From Aphidius gifuensis (lineage: Eukaryota; Arthropoda; Insecta; Hymenoptera; Braconidae), in NCBI RefSeq assembly GCF_014905175.1, contig NC_057789.1, positions 27,958,555 to 28,022,554 on the forward strand: a DNA stretch of 64,000 bases, given 5' to 3'. Shown piece after piece: positions 13,640 through 24,274 of the stretch. Made by a program: the position numbers and the translations under genes. Numbering within the stretch: position 1 is the stretch's first letter; every line of letters begins with the position of its first letter. The notes under the pieces are model-generated. The model was not told the DNA's origin. It made no database searches and saw only the letters and a list, made by a program, of their open reading frames with translations.

Positions 13640-13850
13640 TATATATACAAAAAGACACAACGACGATTATTTGCAACAGTATTTGCAACCTCTCACCAAC
13701 AAATACGCTCGCGCTCTCGTTGAAGGGGCCTCAGGGATTGTAAGTGTGTGGGCGATTTAAGAGCGTACGTGCCCCGTTGCGAATCTCCGGAACAATTTTA
13801 CAGACGGCTTTTATCCTCGGTTACGAAGGACAACAAAGGAAAAGTGTGTT
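13640..13850. promoter_or_regulatory. GC-elevated island, candidate regulatory element
   Basis: One of the most GC-rich stretches, containing CGCTCGCGCTC, GGGGCC, GTGCCCCG and CTCCGGAAC. It has a direct repeat TTTGCAAC at 13670-13677 and 13682-13689. Inverted repeats TACGCTC/GAGCGTA (13704-13710 and 13761-13767) and GGGGC/GCCCC (13725-13729 and 13771-13775) interleave rather than nest. A TATATAAA lies upstream near 13590, and GTAAGTG near 13740 resembles a 5' splice site. An enhancer or an unspliced 5' exon on the plus strand are both possible; neither is established. Confidence 0.25.
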
Positions 13851-16800
13851 AAAAAAAAAAATATAATAAAAAATAATACAGAAAAAAAAAAATGAAAATG
13901 TAAAAAACAAATCAAAAAGTTTATTTTTTATTTAAAGGGCATTTTTTTTTTTAAAATAAAGTAAGTAAATAAAATTAATATTAAAAATATATTGTAAATT
14001 ATTTCAACGAAATTGCCTGTAAATAATTTTCAATAATAGTGTATTTAAAAAAATAAAATAATTATACATAGAGATATATAGATTTGTTCAAGTATCGTAA
14101 ATTCAATTGTAATATTTAAAATTATTATACAATGTTATTTCATCACGTTGTTGTTCCATATGGTGTATGACTTTGAAACTGCAAGGGGGCCGACTTTGCA
14201 ACTATCTCTTGAGGCAATGTAGAAAATAATTTTCAAGATATATACGTTATATGAATTTAAGTATGTATATATGAATGGTCAGACAAAAAAATTTTTTATT
14301 ATTATTTTGATATGTATGTATTGGAACCAATATTCGTTTCGCTTGTCTTACAAATGCAATAATAAAATACACATAGACAGTCACATGGTGGATATTTATG
14401 AATAATGATAATGCCTCTTGTTGAGACCTCGTAAGAAACAATACCCAAGCAAGCAGTACTCCTCATTCAAAGATTTTTAACGTGGGAGTACATACAAACA
14501 CCACAGCAATATGTCAAAATAATAAAAAAAAAAATTGAAATTCCTTCTCAAAGAAAATATATTTTGCTAAAAAAATTATTGATTTTTTTCTTATTTAATT
14601 TTTTGTCATGTGTCAGCACATTTAGATTTTTTTTTTTTTTTTTTCTGTATTTTATTATGTTAGTAATATAAAATAAACATAATCAAGTTTTACGTTTATG
14701 AAAAAAATATAAAACTAATGGGAAAAAGATCTTGAAGTGGCGTTAATTAAAAGTGCGAATTGTATATTATTTAAAATATACAGGAAAAAATATAGAGGCG
14801 ACTCATCCTGACATTTAATTTTAAATTAAAAATAATATATATATATTTTTTCCTTCATTATCCAGACATAAGTTGGTAGAAAAGGGGGCAAGATTTTTTT
14901 TTTTATTAGTAAATTCTTTTGCTTGTATACACGCGAGTGAAGTTGACAGTCAGAGAAGATAAAATAAAATAAAAAATTACGAAAATAAAAGAAAAAAGAG
15001 AATAATAAAAAAAAAGTTTACAAAATTTTCATCTAATAAAAATAATAATTGTTTGAACATTGATGTAAATATCCTAATCCTAGTTTTTTAAATTGTTATT
15101 TTTTTTTTCCATATAACAATTGATAATTGTTGGCAAAAAAAGGTGAGAATAAGGTAATGCATCTATTGACAATATTCAATAGTTATCCAAGTAAAAAAAA
15201 AATACATAAATCTATCGATTACAATCGTGAAACAATATACTTTCATTTCCATTAAAATGATTAAACCAAAGAAAAAAAAAATGGGTGTGCTAAGTGGAGT
15301 ACATTGTTATTAATGCAGGGGTATAAAGAATTTATGATAAAATATTTTTGCAAGTAAATGTATTCAGATGAAGGCAGACAGACAGAATGTCTCATTGAGG
15401 CTTAAGTTAATCCAACAAGGAAATATATATATGAAAAAGATGAATAATAAAAAAAAAATAAAATGCATCTTTAATTCAATGTAGAAATTATTTTCAACTG
15501 CAACTGCATATAAATTTAATTTTATATTTAATAAATTTTAATTTTCTAAATTCATACATTTATCTTTAGAATAATAAACACACAAACTATTCTAAGAATA
15601 ATATGTTAAAAAAATATTTGGCAGTATACATAAATATTTTGTTTAGAAAAAAAAATATATATAAAATTTATAAAAACACTCAAGGGCATATTTTAACTGA
15701 TGGTCAAATGTTCAACGTTTGTAAAAATGAAAATGAGCACAAAGCAGGTTTAATAATTTTAAATATTCAGAGTATATATTACAACATCTTGAAAATAATA
15801 AATGTTTATATGTATCTGTTGTATCAAATTATATTATCCAAGTAATAGAAATAAATAATCAAAAAAATTTTTATTGATAACTTGATTGCTGACGTAGTTT
15901 TATTCATAATTTAAAACAATGCATCAGCATAATTTAAAAATAAAAACAACATAATGATGATGATGTTGTTGAAGCAGCCACTAGAGATTCCAAAATTCAT
16001 TCAGATATTTTCATATTGCTTAGAATAAAAAAGTAAATTAAAAACTTTCATAAAAGAACTTTTGTATTTTTCAAAAATTTTATAATATATTTTTTTTTTT
16101 AAATTTAAAATAAAATTAAAAACAAAATGAATGTTTGATTATTTTTATTTTTTAATGAGTACTTGTTTAAATTCATTCGTCATTATTTTTTAAATTTTAG
16201 AAGGTTTTTTTTTATTTTTTACATGTCGTGAAACAACTGGGGTGGTCTCGAAAAAAAAAAGAAAAAAAATTGACTATCCGTTCATTTAATTTACTTTTAA
16301 AAAATAAATATTCTTGGCATGTTTTTTAATTCAACCTGGTGATCATTGATTTAATCATTTGATCGGTATCATCATCCACAATTTGAGAAAGTGAGAAATA
16401 AAAAAAAATCAAAAAACAAACAAATCTTACTTATGTCAGATTATTATTTGATTTTATTTTTATGATTATATTATTTATTCAATATATGTATTTTTTTTTT
16501 TTTTGTTTTTATTTAATCTGACGTGACTCAAAGCACAGACAAGAGCTCCCTGTAGTATAACTGTCGGTGTAACGTAATCACGTTTGTTTGTAATTCAAAG
16601 CTGACGAGAGACCATATAAATTTCTTGTGTGATGTCTTGCACACTGTGTGTGAGGCCATTGGCAGCAGAAAAAAATATATACAATGAAATTATATACCCG
16701 GTGTGAAGTTGCACTGATAATAATTGATTACAAAATTGATGCATGTTAAATAACTGTTTGAAAAAATATTATTAATATTGATAAATAAATAAAATCATTC

Positions 16801-18612
16801 AATCCAGAAAATATTAAATTTTAATAATTAACTATTCATTTTGTTTTTAATTAAAAATTCAATCCAACTGAGTATATTTATAAATACGATAAATAATAAT
16901 TATCATGGAAATTTTTTAATATTCAAAAATTAATTATCATTTAACATGAAATGAATTGCCATTAATTTTAATTGTCATGTTTTCTGTATGATTTGTAATT
17001 AATATTATTAAAAAAATGATTTTTAAATTTTATATCAGTGCATTAATGAAAAGTGCGATAAAAAAAAAAGTGCTAAACTCTTTTAGCTGTTGATTTTTTA
17101 ATTTTTATTTGTTTAAAAAATTTATAAATATTTTTTTTAATAGGATTGACCTTCAAAGTTTAATATACAGTCCAGGTGAAATTTTTAAGAATCACTTGTA
17201 TAATCTAGAGGATCGATTTACTATGGTCACAGTTAGATGTCGAGTGTGTTAGTTGTAACGCCCACTTCCGCGATAAACATTGAGGTCGCGAAGACGATGG
17301 TTTATTGGTACAAAATAAATAAAACATGTACTTTTATATCTCCATATGAATATATAAAAATACAAGTACATATAAACAAGTAAAAACATACTGGTGAAAT
17401 AGAATTTTACATGATTTTTCCGCTGAATCAAAATTATGCGGTTTATCATAATTGTAATATAACAAAATATAAAAATACAAGAAAAGAGAAAATAACACTT
17501 CTCAGTTTTAATGCCGCGAGCGTTAATTTTTTTCGGCAGGTATATATTCATTTTTTTTTTTTTTCTACTGTATATCCATGGATGGTGACTTGAGTGTAAT
17601 CTTTTTATTGGCGTCGTTAAAGTGAACGGCTTCGTCGTGAAAGAAAAAAAAAAAGGTAAAAATAAAAATTGAGAAGAAAAATAAAATGCCGATAAAAAGA
17701 ATGAATATATCTGGAGAAAATAAAAAAAAAAAATTATAAGAAAGGTATTGCTGAGGAAGATTAGACTGAGTTGAAAAGTGTCGGTGTGTTTCAGAGCTAA
17801 AACAGGCAAACTACTTTACAAAAATAAGACAAGTCAAAAAACAAAGAAAGCAAGATGAAATAAACCTGCAAACAAAGAAAAAATCTCTACGTTCAAGATG
17901 ACTTATAATATGTATTTTCCTTTTTTTTTCGTTGATGCACTGTATCAAATATATAGACTGTAAAAAAATATAGCGTATCATAATATGTGAGTGAATATAC
18001 AAAAAAAAAAAAAAAAAGACAAAGAATTTTGAATATTTGATTTTAACCAGGTACAGACAAAATATTTTCTGTGCTGAAAGTTTATAAGAAAAATAGAAAA
18101 GGCTAAAACAATCAAAGATTGAATTAATTTGACAACAAAAGAATTTCAAGTATCATTAAAAGAATAAAAAGAAAAATCAAAACTAGATTATCAAACAAAA
18201 GAGAGATGGATTTTTAGTTAAATTTAATAATTCGTAATTTAGTTTTTCAATGAAAAATTCAGTCAATTAATTTTTATCATTTATGAATGAATTATCAGTG
18301 ATGTAATTAATGCAACAAGACAAATGAAACAATTGTGATGTTAAATTTACTGATAATTATTTTCAACACTTGGAACAACAATAAAATAAATAACTCATTG
18401 AAAGTTGATAAAAATCAATTGAATAAATTTTATGACAGTCAAGTTTTATTGATAAAATTATACATTACTCTGCTTTTAGAAATCAATCATTTTTTCTTTT
18501 TGTATTATTTATTTTCTTGTAAATAAGTGAATAAAATAAACAAGAAAAAAATGAATTAAATTATCGATCTAGCATGGATTCATTTTATAACGTGTTTCGA
18601 TGTGAAAAAGAT

Positions 18613-18637
18613 CGCGTGCATTTACAATCAGCACGCG
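18613..18637. other. GC-rich 7-bp hairpin containing inverted CACGCG boxes
   Basis: CGCGTGC (18613-18619) and GCACGCG (18631-18637) are exact inverted complements with an 11-nt AT-rich spacer. CACGCG is the core of the Hairy/E(spl) bHLH repressor site in insects, so a paired repressor site is one reading. A simple hairpin or chance is another. Confidence 0.25.
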
Positions 18638-18812
18638 TGTGTCTATTTTCTTTATTTAATTCAAGCCTCAAGTGCGACTAAGGCATTAAAAAAAAAAAAA
18701 TAAATAAATAAAAACAGTTTAAAGTATATGGAAGGCGTGCATGGTCCAGCCAGGCCAATTCGTGCCATGGAATCTATGCTCGTGACGGAAATGCTTTCTC
18801 TTCTTCACATAT

Positions 18813-18824
18813 ACACACACACAC
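18813..18824. repeat. (AC)6 microsatellite
   Basis: Six perfect AC units followed by a T-rich run. Confidence 0.8.
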
Positions 18825-19879
18825 ATTTATTTTTTTTTATATTATTTAATTTTCCGCGTGGTTCATCGCGATTTTACAATCGTGAGTATGAATTTCAACC
18901 GAATGACCTCGACATACATGTATTTCTTCAACTTATCCACCAAGTTCATTTCAAAATTTAAAAAAAAAATAAAAAAAAATAAAAACGTACTTGCTTGTAT
19001 TTCTCAAATAAATAATCAATTTAAAAAAAAAAAATTATTTAAACGTTTTAAAGTAGAATGACACTCATCAAAAGACCCATAGTATAATTTTTTTTTTCTT
19101 TTTTTATTAAACAATAAAATTTTCTACTCTTTATTTTATTTAAATGACAAAATAATTTTGCATAGCAATTTAAAATTGTTTTTCCTTTATTTTTTTTTCG
19201 ATCATATAGAAAATTGAAATTTATTGAATGATAAAAGTTATTTTATTATTCATTGGTTTTCACACCTTCAGGATATATTCATTCTATAGATCACGCAAAT
19301 CATGGGTATTAGTTTCCCGACTGTATCCACATCATCTTAACCAATGTCATTGCTTTTTTTTTATATATTTCTCTTTTACTTATATCTTTGCCTTGCAGAT
19401 GTATATTATCCAAAGTACCTGTGGCTCATTGCATTTGAGTCAGCCGTAGCCAACTTGATGGAAATATATATATATCATCTGCACTTGCAAAACTAAATAT
19501 AAAAAAAAATATATAAAAATAAGAAGAAAATATATTTATCGTCAACCTTTTTCTAAAAAATATTTATAAATAAATAATATAACCTATAACTTTATCCTCA
19601 ACCTTTTTCGTTTTGTTTAATTTTAATATATTTTTCAAAATAATTTATATGTAGTCTATTTTATTTGTCGGTGTATGTAATATATAAATTTAACCTTAAA
19701 CTTCACGCTTATAATAAAACCTTTTCGCGGTTCTTTACGGATGATTATGATTTCAGATTTAGTATGAAAGATGTTAAAAAGAGATATGTAATAATGACGA
19801 TTGGATATTATATATATATATTTATGGAGGAAGTGAGAAGAAGGTTTCAAGATATGCTGTATAGTTTGAATATTTGAGT

Positions 19880-20000
19880 TTATATATTGGAAGGTGGTGA
19901 GAAGAGGCAAATGCAAGAACGAAAGAAAACATGGCAGGGAGTCTGCGGTCGAGTGTAGCAAGGGTCAGGGGTCAGTTACGTGCTTGCATTCGTATGTATA
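19880..20000. promoter_or_regulatory. GC-elevated patch with a DR1-like nuclear receptor motif
   Basis: This patch is purine-rich and unusually G-rich for the window. GGGTCA occurs twice on the plus strand (19962-19967 and 19969-19974) with one base between. This is the direct-repeat-1 layout bound by HNF4, COUP-TF/Seven-up and RXR/USP-type receptors. The match to AGGTCA half-sites is imperfect (GGGTCA). No transcription start or exon is visible nearby. Confidence 0.25.
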
Positions 20001-20029
20001 TTTATATATATATGGCAAGAAGGTACTTC

Positions 20030-20099
20030 GGCTGAACGCCAAGCTTATATACTCTTTTGTTTTTTTTTTTTTTTTGTTCTATAGCAAGCTTGTTCAGCC
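20030..20099. other. Stem-loop with two 7-bp helices and a poly-T loop
   Basis: GGCTGAA (20030-20036) pairs with TTCAGCC (20093-20099), and CAAGCTT (20040-20046) pairs with AAGCTTG (20086-20092). A single 3-nt bulge (CGC) interrupts the left arm. The loop of about 39 nt is mostly T. The 14 pairs include seven G-C pairs, which is unusual here. It could be a decayed foldback element or an RNA hairpin; no flanking duplication was found. Confidence 0.35.
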
Positions 20100-22206
20100 T
20101 TAAGGCAAAACACACCTGCCCAGTGCATTCGGGGTCGAACTCGTTACTCTTGACCAGTGGTCCCGTATATTTTATCCTGTGGTGCAACTCAACCGTGTTT
20201 GCTGGAACACTATTTTCATGTTGACCTTATACTATAAATCAAATCTCAAGAAAATTATTTTTACTCTTGTTTTTCAATCAAATTTTATTAATTTTTTTTA
20301 TATTTTATTCATTGTTAAATAATACCCTTGTTTGGAAAACTTTTTTTTTTTTCGTTTTTTTTTTTTATGTAATGAAAACTATTGAGGTGTAAAAAAAGTT
20401 TGTTTATCATAATAAATTTTTAGATTGATATAAAAATATTTTTATGAGTTGTAAAAAAAAAAAAAAAAAACTTTTGTAATATATGAAAAATATATAAAAG
20501 TTTTTTAAATTTTTTTATTTCTAAATAAATTTTCAAGTATTGAAGTTTTTAATTTTTATTTTTATTGTAATTTTTCAATTTTAATTATAATTATTTTAGT
20601 GAATATGAAGTTTTTTTTTTCAATTTAAATGTTTAAAAGAATAATTGTGTTGTTATTTTTTTTTTTATCATTGTGAATATTTAACATTGTCAATACAGAT
20701 AATCGGATTTAATATAAATAAAAAATGAGGAAAAGAGCACATAAATTTTTCATATGAACTCTTTTGAAGTTTAAAAAAAAAGCCAATCAAAATTTTAATT
20801 GTTTAAATACAATTGAAATATTTAACTAGATTTGTTATGGTTTTTTTTTCATCATTTGTTTATATTTTATTTGAATATTGTAAATTAATAAATATAAAAC
20901 AAGAAAAAGTAAAAGAGAAAAAAAATCATAACAATTTCAATGTGAATATACAGATAAGAAAAGTTCACAGCTCACAAACTGTGCAAACTTATATTATGTA
21001 GGCGTTTTAATGCATATATGTGTATCGCAAATCTGAAGGGATATTGTTGTTGGTATCTGCATTGAGGGAGCAAAAAAGTGGAATGCGCGATCCAGACAAA
21101 CCATATACCATACGCATTATATTCTCATGTATTACGAGCCATTTATTCAATCAGCCACGCGTCCTCCAATATACATAAAAAATCAGTACATCTTTCGTGT
21201 AAATATATCGTAAAAAAAACTTGTCTTTTTCTTTGCGTATATGTAAATAATAAAATACAAAAAAAAAAAAAAAAAAAACATCATAAGACAGGTAGTGTTA
21301 GTAGCATGTGGGCGAAGTAAAAATACACAGCTACAAAAACCATAAAGAACAAAAAAAAATAAAATAAATAATACAACTCACACTGGAATCTTCAATTTTT
21401 ATAAAAAAAAAAATATATATATATTTCTATCTTTCATTCTATCAGGCTTATATTCAACACAAGTTTATATACCACACAAATACCAACTTGACTATACCAT
21501 TTTTACATCTACTGAATTTAAAGAAAACTGAGAAAAAAAAAATATATATATCTTTCCCCAAATTTACGAAAGAGGGAATTTTTATCGAGTAGATACATAA
21601 ATTTTGTGACTCGAACATGTCAACTGCTATAAAACTAAAAGAATAAAATAAAATAAATATAAAACAGGAACAATTACAAAAGAAAGATAACAAAAAAAAA
21701 AATGTAGACTTTAGACTTGCCTATCACTAGTCTCTCATTCATACATATATATTTAAAAAAAAAAACCACTACTACTATCAGCTTCAATTCAGCTGTGTCT
21801 TAAGAATCATCCCATTTATTTTTTCACTATACATACTTATAAACTTCCAGTGACAAAACAACAAAACATATATAGAAAAAGCCACAAGAAAAAAGAAAAG
21901 AAAGAAAGATTTAATAAATAAATAAAATTTGAAAAAAAAATGTTTATAAAAGGACAAGAGTAGTTTCACAACAACGAGATAATAGGATCAAGAAAATACG
22001 AGAAAAATACAAGAGAAGTGTGCAAGAATCAGGATGTCTTCTTCTTGGTTTATTTTTTATTATTTTTTATTATTTTTTATATACAGTGGACTCTTTACTT
22101 CTTAACGAAAGATAAAAGCATGTTTTTATTTTACATGTGTCTATGTATATGTGCGTATGTGGGAGGGTGTGGAGACAAGTCCCTCCAGTTTATATAGCGA
22201 GATAAG
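20100..22206. other. AT-rich noncoding DNA, no gene seen
   Basis: No gene is supported. GC-richer patches lie at 20100-20220 and 21000-21190, the latter with an AATGCG/CGCATT inverted repeat. A short perfect hairpin, GGAGGG (22162-22167) with CCCTCC (22181-22186), lies near the right edge. Open frames here are short and low in complexity. Confidence 0.65.
22051..22080. repeat. Three perfect copies of a 10-bp unit (TATTTTTTAT)
   Basis: Three identical decamers lie head to tail. It looks like simple-sequence expansion in AT-rich DNA. Confidence 0.85.
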
Positions 22207-22319
22207 TATATACCAACATAGCAGCAACAACAATTGCCAAGTACATATTATATACTGTGGGTATATGTACCTGAATCATTGACCAGTTGGTTCAATGATT
22301 TTGCTTATGTTGTCATATA
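22207..22319. other. Inverted repeats able to form a three-way junction
   Basis: The outer helix is built from TATAT/ATATA (22207-22211 and 22315-22319), CAACATA/TATGTTG (22214-22220 and 22306-22312) and AGCAA/TTGCT (22223-22227 and 22301-22305). Inside it are two arms. One is GTACATAT/ATATGTAC (22241-22248 and 22263-22270). The other is AATCATTGACCA/TGGTTCAATGATT (22274-22285 and 22288-22300), with one bulged base and a 2-nt loop. About 37 pairs fit in 113 nt, and the second arm abuts the outer helix. No known RNA family is recognised; AT-rich DNA gives many weak pairings, so confidence is low. Confidence 0.3.
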
Positions 22320-23427
22320 AATATAAAATATGAACATATAAACATGCAAAGTTATTGGATGAAAATTTTGATGTCACAGGATGTCAGATCGTTGCTTGTA
22401 TTTTCTATGCACTCTTCTATACTAGTCAAAAGCACCACTGCCTGCCATCACAGGTACATTTATTTATTTATTTTTATTTATTTAATAACAACAATATTTT
22501 TATTTATATATAAAACTCGGGTTAACGGGTTGGAACAAATAGAGGGTGGCAAACGAATAGTCTCTGCACAGTCGAAAAAAAATAATTTATCATGACATAG
22601 ATGTGTGTGTAAATTTTGGTTGCTCATATGACCTTGGTACATGTGAATAATACATAATAACAAATAAAACATGAAATGGGATTTGAAAAAAAAAAAAAAT
22701 AAATAAAAAATACTTGTTACTCGCACCATTTCCGTTTCGACAAAGAGTGGACATACATTCATAATATAAAAGAAAAAAAAACTAATAAAAACTTTTCATG
22801 AATATAAATTGACATAGTATTATCAAGAGGTCTTTTAATAATAACTTATAATTTTATTTAAAAATATTCTGTATGTGTATGTGTGTAATATATATTTGTT
22901 AATTAAATTGAAGATTGTTGATCGTTAATGATTGTCACAAAGGAACCCGTTGTCCCTTTAGTTGGCCTGAGAATTATAAATTAAATAGTTTTGACCTATT
23001 GTGCTTGGTTTTCATACACTAACTCGATAAATTTCATTATATGCAAATTTTTTAAAAATTTAATATTATATTCATTTTGTTTATAATTAATTATTTAAAT
23101 ATTTATCATAGGACATTTATTTTATCTACATTTTAGTAGTTAAAAATATAATTTATGACTCACAGATTTTGAATGTAATTTGATTTATAATATTATTATT
23201 AGAGTGTAAGTCCATCACTTAAAACCAGCAGTCATTTATAAAAGCAATTTTGACCTCGTCATTTGACTGTTACTGAGAATCACTTATTGCTGACCTTCTA
23301 TATGTATATAACTGAACTGATTTCGCTTGACTTTAAAGTACACATAATTACACCTTCTCTATGTGTACTAACTTTGATGAGAAACATTTGCTCGACTTTA
23401 GTCAAAAGGCAACCCCAATGTCTGTGG

Positions 23428-23464
23428 TTACATGGTGACACTACTACAGTCAGTAATCATGTAA
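23428..23464. other. Small hairpin with 7-bp and 4-bp helices
   Basis: TTACATG (23428-23434) pairs with CATGTAA (23458-23464), and inside it TGAC (23436-23439) pairs with GTCA (23449-23452). It is probably a chance fold. Confidence 0.2.
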
Positions 23465-23861
23465 TATTATTTTAGCTCTTTGATGGAAAATTCAAGTGGA
23501 TATAATACAGACAAATTATCAATCAAAAAGAAATGAATAATTACTATTTTTAATTACTTCTTATTTTATTTTTCTACTAAGTTGATTACAGTCTTTGATA
23601 TTGGAGAAAAAAAATGACCAAGGATCAAAGTTGAATTGTGTGGCATTATTTACAAAAGAAAAGTTACTACAATGCTATTTTCAATTGCATGCGACAATGC
23701 TCCAAGATTTTATCGATATATAAACAGTATACCTGTAGAAACATCAAGGTGAGGCTGAAGAAGATAGAGAAGATCAGAATAAAAATAAAAAAAAAGACAT
23801 GATGTCCATTTGGTCTGTTCGGACAGTTATAATTTGCAAAAATCGTTCGTCAATCGCGATA

Positions 23862-23953
23862 AGAAACGGTCCCGATGTTTGCCAATTAGCAAGCGGAGGC
23901 TTGTATATTTACAGGGCACGACGGGTGTCGGCTAATGGCAAAGTCTCGTTTCT
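23862..23953. other. Inverted repeats able to form a compact three-way junction
   Basis: AGAAAC (23862-23867) pairs with GTTTCT (23948-23953). TTTGCCAATTAGC (23878-23890, one bulged A) pairs with GCTAATGGCAAA (23931-23942), giving 12 pairs. Directly next to this helix are AAGC/GCTT (23891-23894 and 23899-23902, loop GGAG) and CGAC/GTCG (23919-23922 and 23927-23930, loop GGGT). The inner hairpins abut the main helix on both sides, as in a stacked junction. The segment is GC-richer than its surroundings and lies about 230 nt downstream (minus strand) of the cryptic-exon donor at 24183. No RNA family is recognised. Confidence 0.3.
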
Positions 23954-24177
23954 CAACTCGTAGAGACAACACACAACCAATGAGACAGACTACACTCAAG
24001 TGTATTTGACACAATGTCTGCTTTAATATACTCACAGGAAGTTGTTTAAAAAAAAAAATAAAATAAAAGAAGCCCCATTCATACATCCTGATCAAGTAAC
24101 AAATTAAAAAATAGTAATTTATTTATACTTTAGAACCTGTAAGAGTTGATACAAACAAAAAAAAAAATGATTCATAG

Positions 24178-24274
24178 ACTTACGATTAGTTACGAATGGC
24201 ATATGTCGTGAATCCATATTATGTTGAATTCTGGTACTTACCTGAAACATAATAAAAAAGAAAAAACATTAGTA
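24178..24274 (-). other. Recursive splice site (ratchet point) A with branch point and downstream 5' splice site
   Basis: Read on the minus strand: a perfect branch-point motif TACTAAT (24274-24268, branch A at 24269) is followed by a pyrimidine-rich tract, then TTTCAG ending at 24242, fused without any exon to GTAAGTACC starting at 24241. This is the full recursive-splice consensus (pyrimidines, NCAG|GTAAGT). The branch A is 27 nt from the AG, a normal distance. A second perfect GTAAGT begins 58 nt further on (24183-24178). Recursive sites of this kind let long introns be removed in steps: the upstream exon joins here, regenerates a 5' splice site, and splicing continues. By hand estimate a bare CAGGTAAGT is expected about 0.2 times in both strands of a window this rich in A/T, before the other elements are required. 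Confidence 0.75.
24184..24241 (-). other. Cryptic recursive-splicing exon A (58 nt)
   Basis: The interval between the ratchet 3' splice site and the downstream GTAAGT is 58 nt on the minus strand. In Drosophila such short cryptic exons are needed for exon definition of the recursive site and are normally skipped. Frame 0 of this interval has no stop, but no coding role is claimed. Confidence 0.6.

Larger units (their letters stand above)
13851..19650. other. AT-rich noncoding DNA, no gene seen
   Basis: No coding region is supported. The 186-codon minus-strand frame at 17249-17809 and the 112-codon frame at 17811-18149 are Phe/Tyr/Ile-rich readings of A-tracts (17640-18060 is A-rich on the plus strand) and show no domain. 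Patches with more GC are at 14140-14220, 16530-16690, 17220-17300 and 18590-18930. Confidence 0.65.

Noticed and set aside
17525..17545. Plus-strand ratchet-like site TTTTTTTCGGCAG|GTATAT.
   Set aside because: The pyrimidine tract is good, but the donor GTATAT is weak and no clear 5' splice site follows in the next 60-80 nt.
17249..17809. Minus-strand open frame of 186 codons, the longest in the window.
   Set aside because: The product is Phe/Ile/Tyr/Lys-rich and follows A-tracts read in reverse. There is no domain, no codon structure and no splice context.
20120..20150. GGGGTCGAACTCG resembles a tRNA T-arm/B box.
   Set aside because: No acceptor stem, D-arm or anticodon arm can be built around it, and the B box consensus is not met.
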